Assembly (NCBI GenBank): GCA_003250235.1
Contig: QKGY01000058.1
Coordinates: 1-5,951, forward strand
Origin: Desulfuromonadaceae bacterium
GTDB taxonomy: Bacteria; Desulfobacterota; Desulfuromonadia; Desulfuromonadales; SZUA-540
Reading direction: 5' to 3'
Length of the DNA: 5,951 bases
Shown here: positions 1 through 5,951 of the stretch, one piece after another
How the letters are laid out: each line of letters begins with the position of its first letter
Numbering within the stretch: position 1 is the first letter of the stretch
The notes under the pieces: generated by a model
What the model was told of the DNA's origin: nothing
The model's input: only the letters and a program-made list of their open reading frames with translations
Database searches by the model: none
Program-made: the position numbers and the translations under genes

Positions 1-3000
1 CGGACACAGCCGCTTTTCCACCAATACCCTGCCGACCGTTCTGCGCGCGCAGCCTTTCAGCCTGCTCGGCCATAACGGCGAGATCAACACCATCGCCCGG
101 CTTCGCGAAGAGGCGGCCATTCTCGGCATCCCCCTGCCTCCGGGGGGCAGCGACTCCCAGGATCTCAACCGCATCCTCGAAGGGCTGATCTATCAGCTCG
201 GGCTGACCCTGTCCGAGGCCATGGAGGTGGTGTTTCCGCCGATTTTCAGCATCATGGAAACCCTGCCGCAGGATATGCAGGACATGTATCGGCTGTTCCG
301 CCGCATGCTGACCGCCAGCGCCCAGGGACCCGCCGCCATCATCGCCCGGCACCACGACAGTTGCGTGTTCAGCGTCGACGCCATGGGCCTTCGCCCCCTG
401 TGGGTGGGGGAAACGGACAAGGAATATTTCGTCTCCTCCGAGGTCGGCGTCGTGCCGCAGGAGGAAATCCTCGCCGACCCAAAGGTGCTGGCCCCCGGCG
501 AAAAGCTCGCGGCCCGGCTTCGTCCCGGACGGCCGGTGGAGTTGCTGGAGCATGACGCCCTGCGTCGCGACGTGTTCAAGCTGTTCAGTCGTCGCACCCG
601 TCTGGCCGAACATCAGAGAGGGCTCGTAAGAGCCGCCGACCTCAACACGGCCCCCATTCCCGAGGCCACTGCCTTTGCCCGCAGCACCCCCCTGATGCAG
701 GAGAATCTCCTGTCCGCCCTGGCCTGGAAGAACAGCGACCTGCGCAATCTCCAGGATATGGCAAAAAGCGGGCAGGACCCCATCGCCTCCCTGGGCTACG
801 ACGGTCCGCTGGCCGCCTTGGCCAATGGACGTCAGAACCTCTCCGATTATTTCAAGGAGCAGGTCGCCGTGGTCACCAACCCGGCCATTGACCGGGAACG
901 GGAAAGCGAACACTTCTCCACCCGCGTCTATCTCGGGTCGCGCCCACAGCTAAAGGGAAAGGCGTTGCCCGCGGTGGAACTCGATCTTCCTCTGCTGACC
1001 GGCGGGGGGCGCCACAAACCGGCACCGGACGACGATACCGTCGCCAAGGCCCACGGCAGCTGCACCCTTGAAGCGCTGCTGACGTATTTTCCCCGTCATC
1101 GGATGCTCTCCTGCAGCCTGCGGCGCGGCGAATCGGTTGCCGAAGCCCTCGAGCGTCTCGAGAAGGACGCGGTATCCGCTGTTTCCCGGGGTGTCTCGCT
1201 CCTGGTCCTGGATGATACGCTGGTTTTCCGTCCCAATCACAGTTTTCTGGACCCTTTTCTGGCCGTGGCCAGTCTGCACAAGGCCCTCAAGACCCGCCTC
1301 AACCGCCGCGGCGACTGCCTGCGGCGCCAGGTATCCCTGATCGTGCGCTCCGGAGCTTTGCGCAACCTGCATGATCTGATTCTGGCGCTGGGCATGGGGG
1401 CCGATGCCCTCTGCCCCTATCTGATGTGGGAACTCGCCCTCTCCCAGGAAAACGGTCTGGCCAATCTGATGGGGGTGCTGTCCAAGGGGCTGGAAAAGGT
1501 CATCTCCACCATGGGAACCCACGAGATCGGCGGATACGGCAAGTACTTCGCCTCCATCGGCCTGGCCCCGGAGATTGCCGGCATCTTCGAAACCCCGGAT
1601 TTCTGCGGTACGGCCCGCGGGGGTCTGACCCTCGAGCGGCTCGAGGCCGACAACCGCGAGCGCAGCACCCTGGCCCGAAGCAAAAAGAAGCAGCCGGTCC
1701 CCTCCCAGTTCCGCATCTACCCACGCATCTGGAAGATGGTCAGCGCCGTGGCCAAGATGGAGGAGAGTTATGCCGACCTCTCGCGCCACATCCGCCAGCT
1801 CGAAACGGAAAATCCGCTGGCGATCCGCCACCTCATCGACTTCCGTTTTTCCGAGGAACTGACGGTGGACCCGGAGGAGGTCGATGCGCGCATCGGCCAT
1901 CACGACCTGCCGATCCTGATATCGGCCATGAGCTTCGGCTCGCAGGGCGAGACCCCGTTCCGCATCTATGCCGAAGCCGCCCGCCGCCTGAACATCATCT
2001 GCATGAACGGCGAGGGGGGGGAGATCGCCGACATGCTGGGGCGGTATCGCAAGAACCGCGGCCAGCAGATCGCCTCGGGGCGTTTTGGCGTCCATATGGA
2101 CCTGCTCAACTCCGCCGATTTTCTGGAGATCAAGGTCGGCCAGGGGGCCAAACCGGGCGAGGGAGGACATCTGCCCGGGTTCAAGGTCACCGCCAAGATC
2201 GCCGCGGCCCGCAACGCCACGCCGGGAGTGTCGCTGATATCCCCTTCCAACAACCACGATATCTACTCCATCGAGGATCTGGCCCAGATCATCGAGGAGC
2301 TGCGTACCGCCAATCCGCAGGCCCGCATCTCGGTCAAGGTCCCTGCGGTGGCCGGCATCGGCACCATAGCCATGGGGGTGGCCAAGGCCGGCGCCGACAT
2401 CATCACCATCAGCGGTTATGCCGGTGGAACCGGGGCGGCGCGCAAGCATGCCATCAAGTTCGTCGGCCTGCCGGCGGAGATCGGCGTCCGCGAAGCCCAT
2501 CGCGCCCTGGTGGGCGCGGGAATGCGACACAAAATCGAAATATGGGCCGACGGCGGGGTTCGCAGCGGCCGAGACGTGGTCAAACTGATGTTGCTGGGGG
2601 CCAACCGGGTCGGCTTCGGGACCATGGCCATGGTGGTGATCGGATGCACCACCTGCCGGGGCTGTCACCTAGACACCTGTCATGTCGGCATCGCCACGCA
2701 GATCGAAACGGTGGAGGAAGCCAACCGCCGAGGCCTCAAGCGCTTCGTCCCGAGGGTTCTGGAGAATGGCATCATTTACGAAACCACCTTCTTCCGCGCC
2801 CTGGGCCAGGAGATCAAGACCATCACCGCAAGGCTCGGGTTCCGGCGCACCCAGGACCTGGTGGGCAAGGCGGAACTGTTGGAACAGACGCGCGGCCTCG
2901 ACCGGCTCGACCTTACGGAGCTTCTGGCTCCGGAACCGGTCGACCCCAGCCCGCCGGTCGCCAACAAGGTGCGCATCATCCGCAAGCCTCTCAACTACCT

Positions 3001-3880
3001 GACGTCGCTCATCTCGTCCCTGGTCACCGACGCCTTCGACGCCGGGGAAAACCGGGTCCGCTACAACGACGATTCGGCCAGCAGCTCCGACAGAGCCCTC
3101 GGCACCTACCTGGCGGGGGCCCTGACGCGGGGACTTCAGGCGGGGCAGTACGGCCCGGAGAAGGAAGTCCTCCTCCATTTCCGTCGCGACTCCATCCCGG
3201 GCAACGGGCTGGCTGCCTTCAATGTGCCTCGCATCAATTACCGGGTAGAAGGGGGCGCCCAGGACGGTCTCGGCAAATCGGCGCGGGGGGGTAAAATCGT
3301 CATTCTCAAGGGAGAAAACCGCAACGGCGTGCGCGTTGGCGGATCGGTCGGCAAAGGCCTCGCCTACGGGGCCCAGGGAGGCACCTTTTTGATCCAGGGG
3401 GATGCGGACAGCCGCGCCTGCATCCGCCTTTCCGGGGCCGACGTGGTCCTGGGCGGCCGCATCCACAGGCCTCTCGACGACAGCGCCGGCAATATCGCCG
3501 GACGCGCCAACCTCAAGGGCTTCGCCTTTGAATACATGACGGCCGGCCGTGTCGTCGTTCTCGGCGACCCCGGACCGTGGATCTGCTCGGGGATGACTGG
3601 CGGCAGCGTCTACTGCCATCTCGACAGCGACATGGGGATGACGCGGGAGGCCCTGCGAAACCGGCTGGCCCGCGGAGCGGGAGTGGAGATCCGCGACTTG
3701 CAGGAAGAGGACGTGGAGAACATCCACGAACTGCTTCTGCACTATCACCGGGAACTGCTTCATTCCGATCAGCTTGAGGAGGCCGACTGGGTGGAAAAAG
3801 TGCTGTCGCTCTGCCGGACCCGGTTTGTCAAAATCGTCCCGGAAGGGACCCCTGTGCGGCCGTCTCTCATGACCGAATAG
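1..3880 (+). CDS. gltB: Glutamate synthase large subunit (GOGAT alpha), 5'-truncated by window edge
   Basis: Makes glutamate from 2-oxoglutarate and glutamine-derived ammonia. The frame is open from base 2 (1,292 residues); the ATG at 221 is internal. About 200 N-terminal residues, including the expected catalytic Cys1 of the class II amidotransferase domain, lie outside, so the full length would be near the usual ~1,500. Counting from base 2: rest of the amidotransferase domain ~1-215 (HSRFSTNT at 2-9, HNGEIN at 24-29, DAMGLRP at 126-132); central domain ~220-560 (LGYDGPL at 264, TNPAIDRERE at 292); FMN domain ~570-930 (SAMSFGSQ at 641, QGAKPGEGG at 714, GGTGAA at 808); iron-sulfur cysteines 882, 888 and 893 (C-x5-C-x4-C) plus an extra Cys885; C-terminal GXGXG beta-helix domain with glycine-rich repeats near 1113-1119 and EYMTAG at 1177. 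No gltD follows, so NADPH versus ferredoxin dependence cannot be decided here. Signature changes are treated under findings. The family call is very secure. Confidence 0.96.
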   Translation, partial: GHSRFSTNTLPTVLRAQPFSLLGHNGEINTIARLREEAAILGIPLPPGGSDSQDLNRILEGLIYQLGLTLSEAMEVVFPPIFSIMETLPQDMQDMYRLFRRMLTASAQGPAAIIARHHDSCVFSVDAMGLRPLWVGETDKEYFVSSEVGVVPQEEILADPKVLAPGEKLAARLRPGRPVELLEHDALRRDVFKLFSRRTRLAEHQRGLVRAADLNTAPIPEATAFARSTPLMQENLLSALAWKNSDLRNLQDMAKSGQDPIASLGYDGPLAALANGRQNLSDYFKEQVAVVTNPAIDRERESEHFSTRVYLGSRPQLKGKALPAVELDLPLLTGGGRHKPAPDDDTVAKAHGSCTLEALLTYFPRHRMLSCSLRRGESVAEALERLEKDAVSAVSRGVSLLVLDDTLVFRPNHSFLDPFLAVASLHKALKTRLNRRGDCLRRQVSLIVRSGALRNLHDLILALGMGADALCPYLMWELALSQENGLANLMGVLSKGLEKVISTMGTHEIGGYGKYFASIGLAPEIAGIFETPDFCGTARGGLTLERLEADNRERSTLARSKKKQPVPSQFRIYPRIWKMVSAVAKMEESYADLSRHIRQLETENPLAIRHLIDFRFSEELTVDPEEVDARIGHHDLPILISAMSFGSQGETPFRIYAEAARRLNIICMNGEGGEIADMLGRYRKNRGQQIASGRFGVHMDLLNSADFLEIKVGQGAKPGEGGHLPGFKVTAKIAAARNATPGVSLISPSNNHDIYSIEDLAQIIEELRTANPQARISVKVPAVAGIGTIAMGVAKAGADIITISGYAGGTGAARKHAIKFVGLPAEIGVREAHRALVGAGMRHKIEIWADGGVRSGRDVVKLMLLGANRVGFGTMAMVVIGCTTCRGCHLDTCHVGIATQIETVEEANRRGLKRFVPRVLENGIIYETTFFRALGQEIKTITARLGFRRTQDLVGKAELLEQTRGLDRLDLTELLAPEPVDPSPPVANKVRIIRKPLNYLTSLISSLVTDAFDAGENRVRYNDDSASSSDRALGTYLAGALTRGLQAGQYGPEKEVLLHFRRDSIPGNGLAAFNVPRINYRVEGGAQDGLGKSARGGKIVILKGENRNGVRVGGSVGKGLAYGAQGGTFLIQGDADSRACIRLSGADVVLGGRIHRPLDDSAGNIAGRANLKGFAFEYMTAGRVVVLGDPGPWICSGMTGGSVYCHLDSDMGMTREALRNRLARGAGVEIRDLQEEDVENIHELLLHYHRELLHSDQLEEADWVEKVLSLCRTRFVKIVPEGTPVRPSLMTE

Positions 3881-3885
3881 AGTTC

Positions 3886-3913
3886 TTGCCAGAGAGGTGA
3901 TTTCGATTACAAT
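3886..3913 (+). promoter_or_regulatory. Predicted sigma70-type promoter for the rubredoxin genes
   Basis: A -35 box TTGCCA (3886-3891) and a -10 box TACAAT (3908-3913) are separated by 16 bp; each differs from consensus at one position. Transcription would begin near 3920, leaving a leader of about 50 nt before the first rubredoxin ATG at 3970. It lies just after the gltB stop, so the rubredoxins can be transcribed independently of gltB. No extended -10 TG and no clear operator is visible. Prediction from sequence only. Confidence 0.6.
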
Positions 3914-3969
3914 AGGGACTGGACCATCCCATCCACACACCTAAACCGTACCTAACCGGGGAGAGACGC

Positions 3970-4128
3970 ATGGCCAAATACCGCTGCCTGATCTGTGAAT
4001 ATATCTACAACCCTGCAAATGGGGATCCCGAAAACGGCATTGCCCCGGGAACACCGTTCGAAGAATTGCCGGAGGACTGGGTCTGCCCGCTGTGCGGAGC
4101 CGACAAGTCCGAATTTGAAAAAATGTAA
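3970..4128 (+). CDS. Rubredoxin (first of a tandem pair)
   Basis: A 52-residue cytoplasmic one-electron carrier with a single iron bound by four cysteines. Both knuckles are present: Cys6/Cys9 and Cys39/Cys42 (CPLCG). The fold residues Tyr4, Tyr11, Tyr13, Phe30, Trp37 and Phe49 and the GDPxNGIxPGT segment match classical short rubredoxins in length and spacing. The ATG at 3970 is preceded by GGGGAG (3958-3963) with a 6-nt gap, and the protein begins with the typical M-x-K-Y. Residue 10, right after the second cysteine, is Glu; Clostridium pasteurianum rubredoxin and the neighbouring copy have Gly. This may alter hydrogen bonding or surface charge near the iron site. The gene lies behind a predicted promoter, 21 nt before the second copy. 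The physiological partner cannot be read from the sequence. Confidence 0.97.
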   Translation: MAKYRCLICEYIYNPANGDPENGIAPGTPFEELPEDWVCPLCGADKSEFEKM

Positions 4129-4149
4129 TCCCACTCAAGGAGAAAACCG

Positions 4150-4308
4150 ATGGATAAGTACACCTGCACGATCTGCGGCTATGTTTACGATCCTGTCCTG
4201 GGCGACCCGGGTAACGGCATTCCCGCCGGCACCGCCTTCGCCGACCTGCCCGAAGACTGGACCTGCCCCGACTGCGGCGCCGCCAAGGATCTTTTCGAAA
4301 AAATGTAA
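4150..4308 (+). CDS. Rubredoxin (second of a tandem pair)
   Basis: A 52-residue rubredoxin with Cys6/Cys9 and Cys39/Cys42 ligands and the canonical CTICGYVYDP start, so Gly10 is kept. It matches the first copy at 33 of 52 positions (63 %) with no gaps, and both end in FEKM. AAGGAG (4137-4142), 7 nt before the ATG, is a near-ideal ribosome binding site. Its surface differs from copy one in several charged positions (for example Ala31, Asp41, Ala45 and Asp47), which would fit different partners or potentials; that is inference. It is probably co-transcribed with the first copy and followed at once by a candidate terminator. Confidence 0.97.
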   Translation: MDKYTCTICGYVYDPVLGDPGNGIPAGTAFADLPEDWTCPDCGAAKDLFEKM

Positions 4309-4338
4309 GGACTTCCCGGGAGTCTTTTCTTGTCCTTT
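4307..4338 (+). terminator. Candidate Rho-independent terminator after the rubredoxins
   Basis: Starting inside the stop codon of the second rubredoxin, bases 4307-4315 can pair with 4319-4327 (nine pairs, two of them G-U, with core GACT/AGTC) around a 3-nt loop CCG. A T-rich run follows (TTTTCTTGTCCTTT, from about 4325). The short loop and the two wobbles make it weaker than a textbook terminator, but its position directly behind the gene fits. Confidence 0.5.
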
Positions 4339-4373
4339 ACCGATACGGAAGAGGGTTTCGGCCCAGAGCTGCC

Positions 4374-4383
4374 GTTCGCGAAC
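4374..4383. other. 10-bp perfect palindrome upstream of lipB
   Basis: GTTCGCGAAC is its own reverse complement and lies 39 nt before the lipB ATG, in non-coding DNA. Flanking CCG and CGG extend it imperfectly. It could be a binding site for a dimeric regulator. A palindrome of this length also occurs by chance at a rate of roughly one in ten for a spacer of this size, so the call is weak. Confidence 0.2.
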
Positions 4384-4422
4384 TCGGAAAAGAAGGAGCA
4401 AGGCGCTGCCGGAATCTGACGC

Positions 4423-5097
4423 ATGAGACGTTTTTGCACCCTGAGGCCTGGGCGGATGGCATATCTCCCGGGCCTCGCCCTTCAGGAAGAGCTGCTGGAA
4501 CAGCGTCGCCGTGGAGACCTCGACGTCCTGCTCCTGCTCGAGCACACGCCGGTTATCACTCTGGGACGCAGTACCCGCGCGGGAACCCTCCTCGTCCCGG
4601 AGCACGAACTGGCTGACAAAGGCATTGAGCTGATCCAGGCCGCCCGGGGCGGGGACATAACCTATCACGGCCCGGGACAGATCGTCGGCTACCCCATCGT
4701 GGATCTTGAGCCTTTCGGCAGGGACCTGCACTGCTTTCTGCGCAGGCTCGAAGAGGTTTTGATAAGGACCCTGGAGGCGTTCGGTCTGCAGGGCCAGCGT
4801 CGCGAGGGGAAAACGGGCGTGTGGGTTAACGACGCCAAGATCGCCTCCATCGGCATCGGTGTCCGGCACTGGATCAGCTGGCACGGCTTTTCCCTCAATG
4901 TATCGGATGAGATGCAAGGATTTTCCCACATTGTCCCCTGTGGGCTGCACGGGATTGCCCTTACCTCCATGCAGGAGCAGCTCGGCTACCGCCCCTGCCA
5001 ACAGTCCGTTGAAGAGGCGTTGATTCAAACCTTCGCCCGCGTTTTTGACAGTCGTTATACGGGAGAGTATGAAAACACCGCCCAGAAGAAAGCCTGA
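4423..5097 (+). CDS. lipB: Lipoyl(octanoyl) transferase LipB
   Basis: Transfers octanoate from octanoyl-acyl carrier protein to a lysine of lipoyl domains (2-oxoacid dehydrogenase E2 subunits, GcvH), the first step of de novo lipoate synthesis; cytoplasmic. The 224-residue length is normal for the family. Visible motifs: LLLEHTPVITLGR at 37-49, RGGDITYHGPGQ at 75-86, KTGVW at 130-134, the catalytic Lys139 in AKIASIGIG, WHGFSLNV at 153-160, and the catalytic Cys173 in PCGL, matching the family Cys/Lys pair. An in-frame TGA at 4417-4419 rules out a longer form. The ATG at 4456 (Met12) is less likely because the preceding residues align with the family's first strand. The ribosome binding site is weak: only GGA at 4411-4413 is well placed, while a strong AAGGAG (4393-4398) is 24 nt away. 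The gene overlaps lipA by 29 nt, so the two are almost certainly one operon. Confidence 0.96.
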   Translation: MRRFCTLRPGRMAYLPGLALQEELLEQRRRGDLDVLLLLEHTPVITLGRSTRAGTLLVPEHELADKGIELIQAARGGDITYHGPGQIVGYPIVDLEPFGRDLHCFLRRLEEVLIRTLEAFGLQGQRREGKTGVWVNDAKIASIGIGVRHWISWHGFSLNVSDEMQGFSHIVPCGLHGIALTSMQEQLGYRPCQQSVEEALIQTFARVFDSRYTGEYENTAQKKA

Positions 5098-5951
5098 CTG
5101 GCTCAAGGTCCGTTTCCCCGCGGGCCCCAACTATGTCCGCATCGACCGTTATCACCGGGAGCAGGGATTGCACTCGGTCTGCCGCAGTGCCGCCTGTCCC
5201 AACCAGGGCGAGTGCTGGAGCCGGGGGACAGCCACCTTCATGATCTTGGGGGATCGCTGCACCCGCGGCTGTACGTTCTGCAACGTCCGTAGCGAACCAC
5301 CCCTTACGGTTGATCCGTTTGAGCCGACCAAGGTGGCCACCGCGGCAGCGGAACTGGGTCTCAAACACGCTGTGGTGACCTCGGTGACCCGCGATGACCT
5401 CAGCGACGGAGGGGCCGCCCATTTTACCGCCCTGGTAAAAGCGTTCCGCCTTCAGGCGCCGGGATGCCGCATCGAACTGCTCATCCCCGACCTGGGGGGC
5501 CATTGGGAGGCCCTGGCAACCATCCTCGAAGCCGGCCCCGATATCCTCGGCCACAATATCGAGACGGTGCCCCGTCTCTATGCCCAGGTCAGGCAGGGCG
5601 CTTCCTATCGACGTTCCCTGGAACTGCTTCGAACAGCCCGCCAGATCGCCCCACACATCCCGACCAAGTCCGGCATTATGCTGGGGCTCGGCGAGGAGGA
5701 CGCCGAAATCCTGGAGGTATTGCAGGATCTTCGCGATAACGGCTGCAGCCTGCTGACCATCGGCCAGTACCTGGCACCGACCCGGCTTCACCACCCGGTG
5801 CACCGCTATGTGCCTCCGGAGACCTTTGCCTCCTGGAAGCGTACCGCCGCCGATCTTGGATTCGCTCATGTCGAGTCGGGCCCACTGGTCCGCTCGTCCT
5901 ATCATGCCGAACAGCAATTTGAGGAGTCTCTTCATGTCCCAAACCCCAGAA
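5069..5951 (+). CDS. lipA: Lipoyl synthase LipA, radical SAM (3' end beyond window)
   Basis: Inserts two sulfur atoms at C6 and C8 of protein-bound octanoyl groups, sacrificing its auxiliary iron-sulfur cluster as the sulfur source. 294 codons are visible and the frame has no stop. The auxiliary cluster motif is C38-x4-C43-x5-C49, the radical SAM motif is C64-x3-C68-x2-C71, and the C-terminal RSSYHA motif (275-280) supplies the serine ligand. Other family blocks: VTRDDLSDGG at 106-115, HNIETVPRLY at 162-171, and IGQYLAPT at 231-238. Family members usually end soon after RSSYHA, so only a few codons should be missing. The start is the ATG at 5069, inside lipB; it gives a sensible N-terminus (RRKPDWLKV) and the next in-frame ATG is codon 58, past the first cluster. 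GGGAG (5061-5065) leaves only a 3-nt gap, so translational coupling to lipB is likely. Confidence 0.96.
   Translation, partial: MKTPPRRKPDWLKVRFPAGPNYVRIDRYHREQGLHSVCRSAACPNQGECWSRGTATFMILGDRCTRGCTFCNVRSEPPLTVDPFEPTKVATAAAELGLKHAVVTSVTRDDLSDGGAAHFTALVKAFRLQAPGCRIELLIPDLGGHWEALATILEAGPDILGHNIETVPRLYAQVRQGASYRRSLELLRTARQIAPHIPTKSGIMLGLGEEDAEILEVLQDLRDNGCSLLTIGQYLAPTRLHHPVHRYVPPETFASWKRTAADLGFAHVESGPLVRSSYHAEQQFEESLHVPNPR
5921..5926 (+). promoter_or_regulatory. Ribosome binding site for the gene after lipA
   Basis: GAGGAG lies inside the lipA coding sequence, 7 nt before the ATG at 5934. It is the main reason to believe that a new gene starts there. Confidence 0.6.
5934..5951 (+). CDS. Probable start of a further operon gene (first six codons only)
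   Basis: An ATG at 5934, behind a well-spaced GAGGAG, opens a frame reading Met-Ser-Gln-Thr-Pro-Glu to the window edge. The frame differs from lipA, which is still open, so the genes would overlap by at least 18 nt, as lipB and lipA do. The product cannot be identified from six residues; a lipoate-dependent enzyme subunit is one possibility by context only. Confidence 0.5.

Larger units (their letters stand above)
3970..4308 (+). repeat. Tandem gene duplication, 180-bp period
   Basis: The two rubredoxin genes start exactly 180 bp apart and share a reading frame. Their 3' ends are nearly identical in DNA (gaaaaaatgtaa in both), while the rest has drifted to 63 % protein identity. This looks like an old local duplication, although tandem acquisition of two diverged paralogues cannot be excluded. 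Confidence 0.7.

Noticed and set aside
221..223. ATG at 221 as the gltB start
   Set aside because: The same frame is open and reads clear amidotransferase motifs (HSRFSTNT, HNGEIN) from base 2, so this Met is internal.
1148..1645. Two copies of CTCGAG-3 nt-CTCGAG (1148-1162 and 1631-1645)
   Set aside because: Both fall in gltB codons for Leu-Glu-Arg-Leu-Glu with favoured GC-rich codons, so they are explained by coding rather than by a regulatory repeat.
1426..3294. A 622-codon open frame on the + strand, offset from gltB
   Set aside because: It is a frame-shifted reading of the FMN domain, dominated by Arg/Gly/Pro/His, with no domain motifs. It is typical high-GC overprinting.
3864..3896. 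CTCTC / GAGAG inverted repeat around the gltB stop as a terminator
   Set aside because: Only five pairs with a loop of more than 20 nt and no T-run; too weak to call.
950..3940. Two long open frames on the minus strand (2668-950 and 3940-2669) opposite gltB
   Set aside because: gltB is unmistakable in the + frame over the whole stretch. The reverse translations show no recognisable family motifs and are rich in Gly/Ala/Arg/Asp/Gln, as expected for the reverse of a GC-rich gene with few stops.
3995..4426. A 143-codon + frame spanning both rubredoxins and ending at the lipB ATG
   Set aside because: It is out of frame with two textbook rubredoxins and lacks a ribosome binding site. Its end at ATGA is noted only as a possible coupling mini-frame.
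4961..5935. Long minus-strand open frame opposite lipA
   Set aside because: lipA has all its cluster and RSSY motifs in the + frame; the reverse frame shows no family features.

Overview
The window is a GC-rich stretch (by eye somewhat above 60 % G+C) read entirely on the + strand. It holds five recognisable genes and the first codons of a probable sixth. In order: the C-terminal ~1,290 residues of a glutamate synthase large subunit (gltB, 5' end outside the window), two tandem 52-residue rubredoxins, a complete lipoyl(octanoyl) transferase (lipB), a lipoyl synthase (lipA, still open at the window edge), and a good ribosome binding site plus ATG for another gene. Tandem rubredoxins, a GltB variant with an extra cysteine and compact lipB-lipA point to an anaerobic or microaerophilic bacterium. 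The flavour is that of the Desulfuromonadales/Geobacter group, but that is inference from general resemblance, not from a search.

Region by region: 1-3880 is gltB. 3881-3969 is an 89-nt spacer with a good sigma70-type promoter (TTGCCA, 16 bp, TACAAT), suggesting the rubredoxins start a new transcript. 3970-4308 holds the two rubredoxin genes, 21 nt apart and 63 % identical in protein, each with its own Shine-Dalgarno sequence. 4309-4422 is a 114-nt spacer that opens with a plausible Rho-independent terminator and also holds a 10-bp palindrome. 4423-5097 is lipB, overlapping lipA (from 5069) by 29 nt. lipA runs off the right edge and overlaps the likely next start at 5934.

Functionally, GltB makes glutamate from 2-oxoglutarate and glutamine-derived ammonia using reduced electron carriers; no small subunit (gltD) follows it here. 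The rubredoxins are small one-iron electron carriers. LipB and LipA form the de novo lipoate pathway: LipB moves octanoate from acyl carrier protein to lipoyl domains, and LipA inserts two sulfurs. Three of the four protein types bind iron or iron-sulfur centres, so the region is iron- and redox-rich, but a single shared pathway is not shown by the sequence. I did not find a clearly undescribed system. The points most worth a second look are the extra cysteine and other signature changes in GltB, the tandem rubredoxins separated by a stop codon in one continuous frame, and the question of what donates electrons to this GltB.
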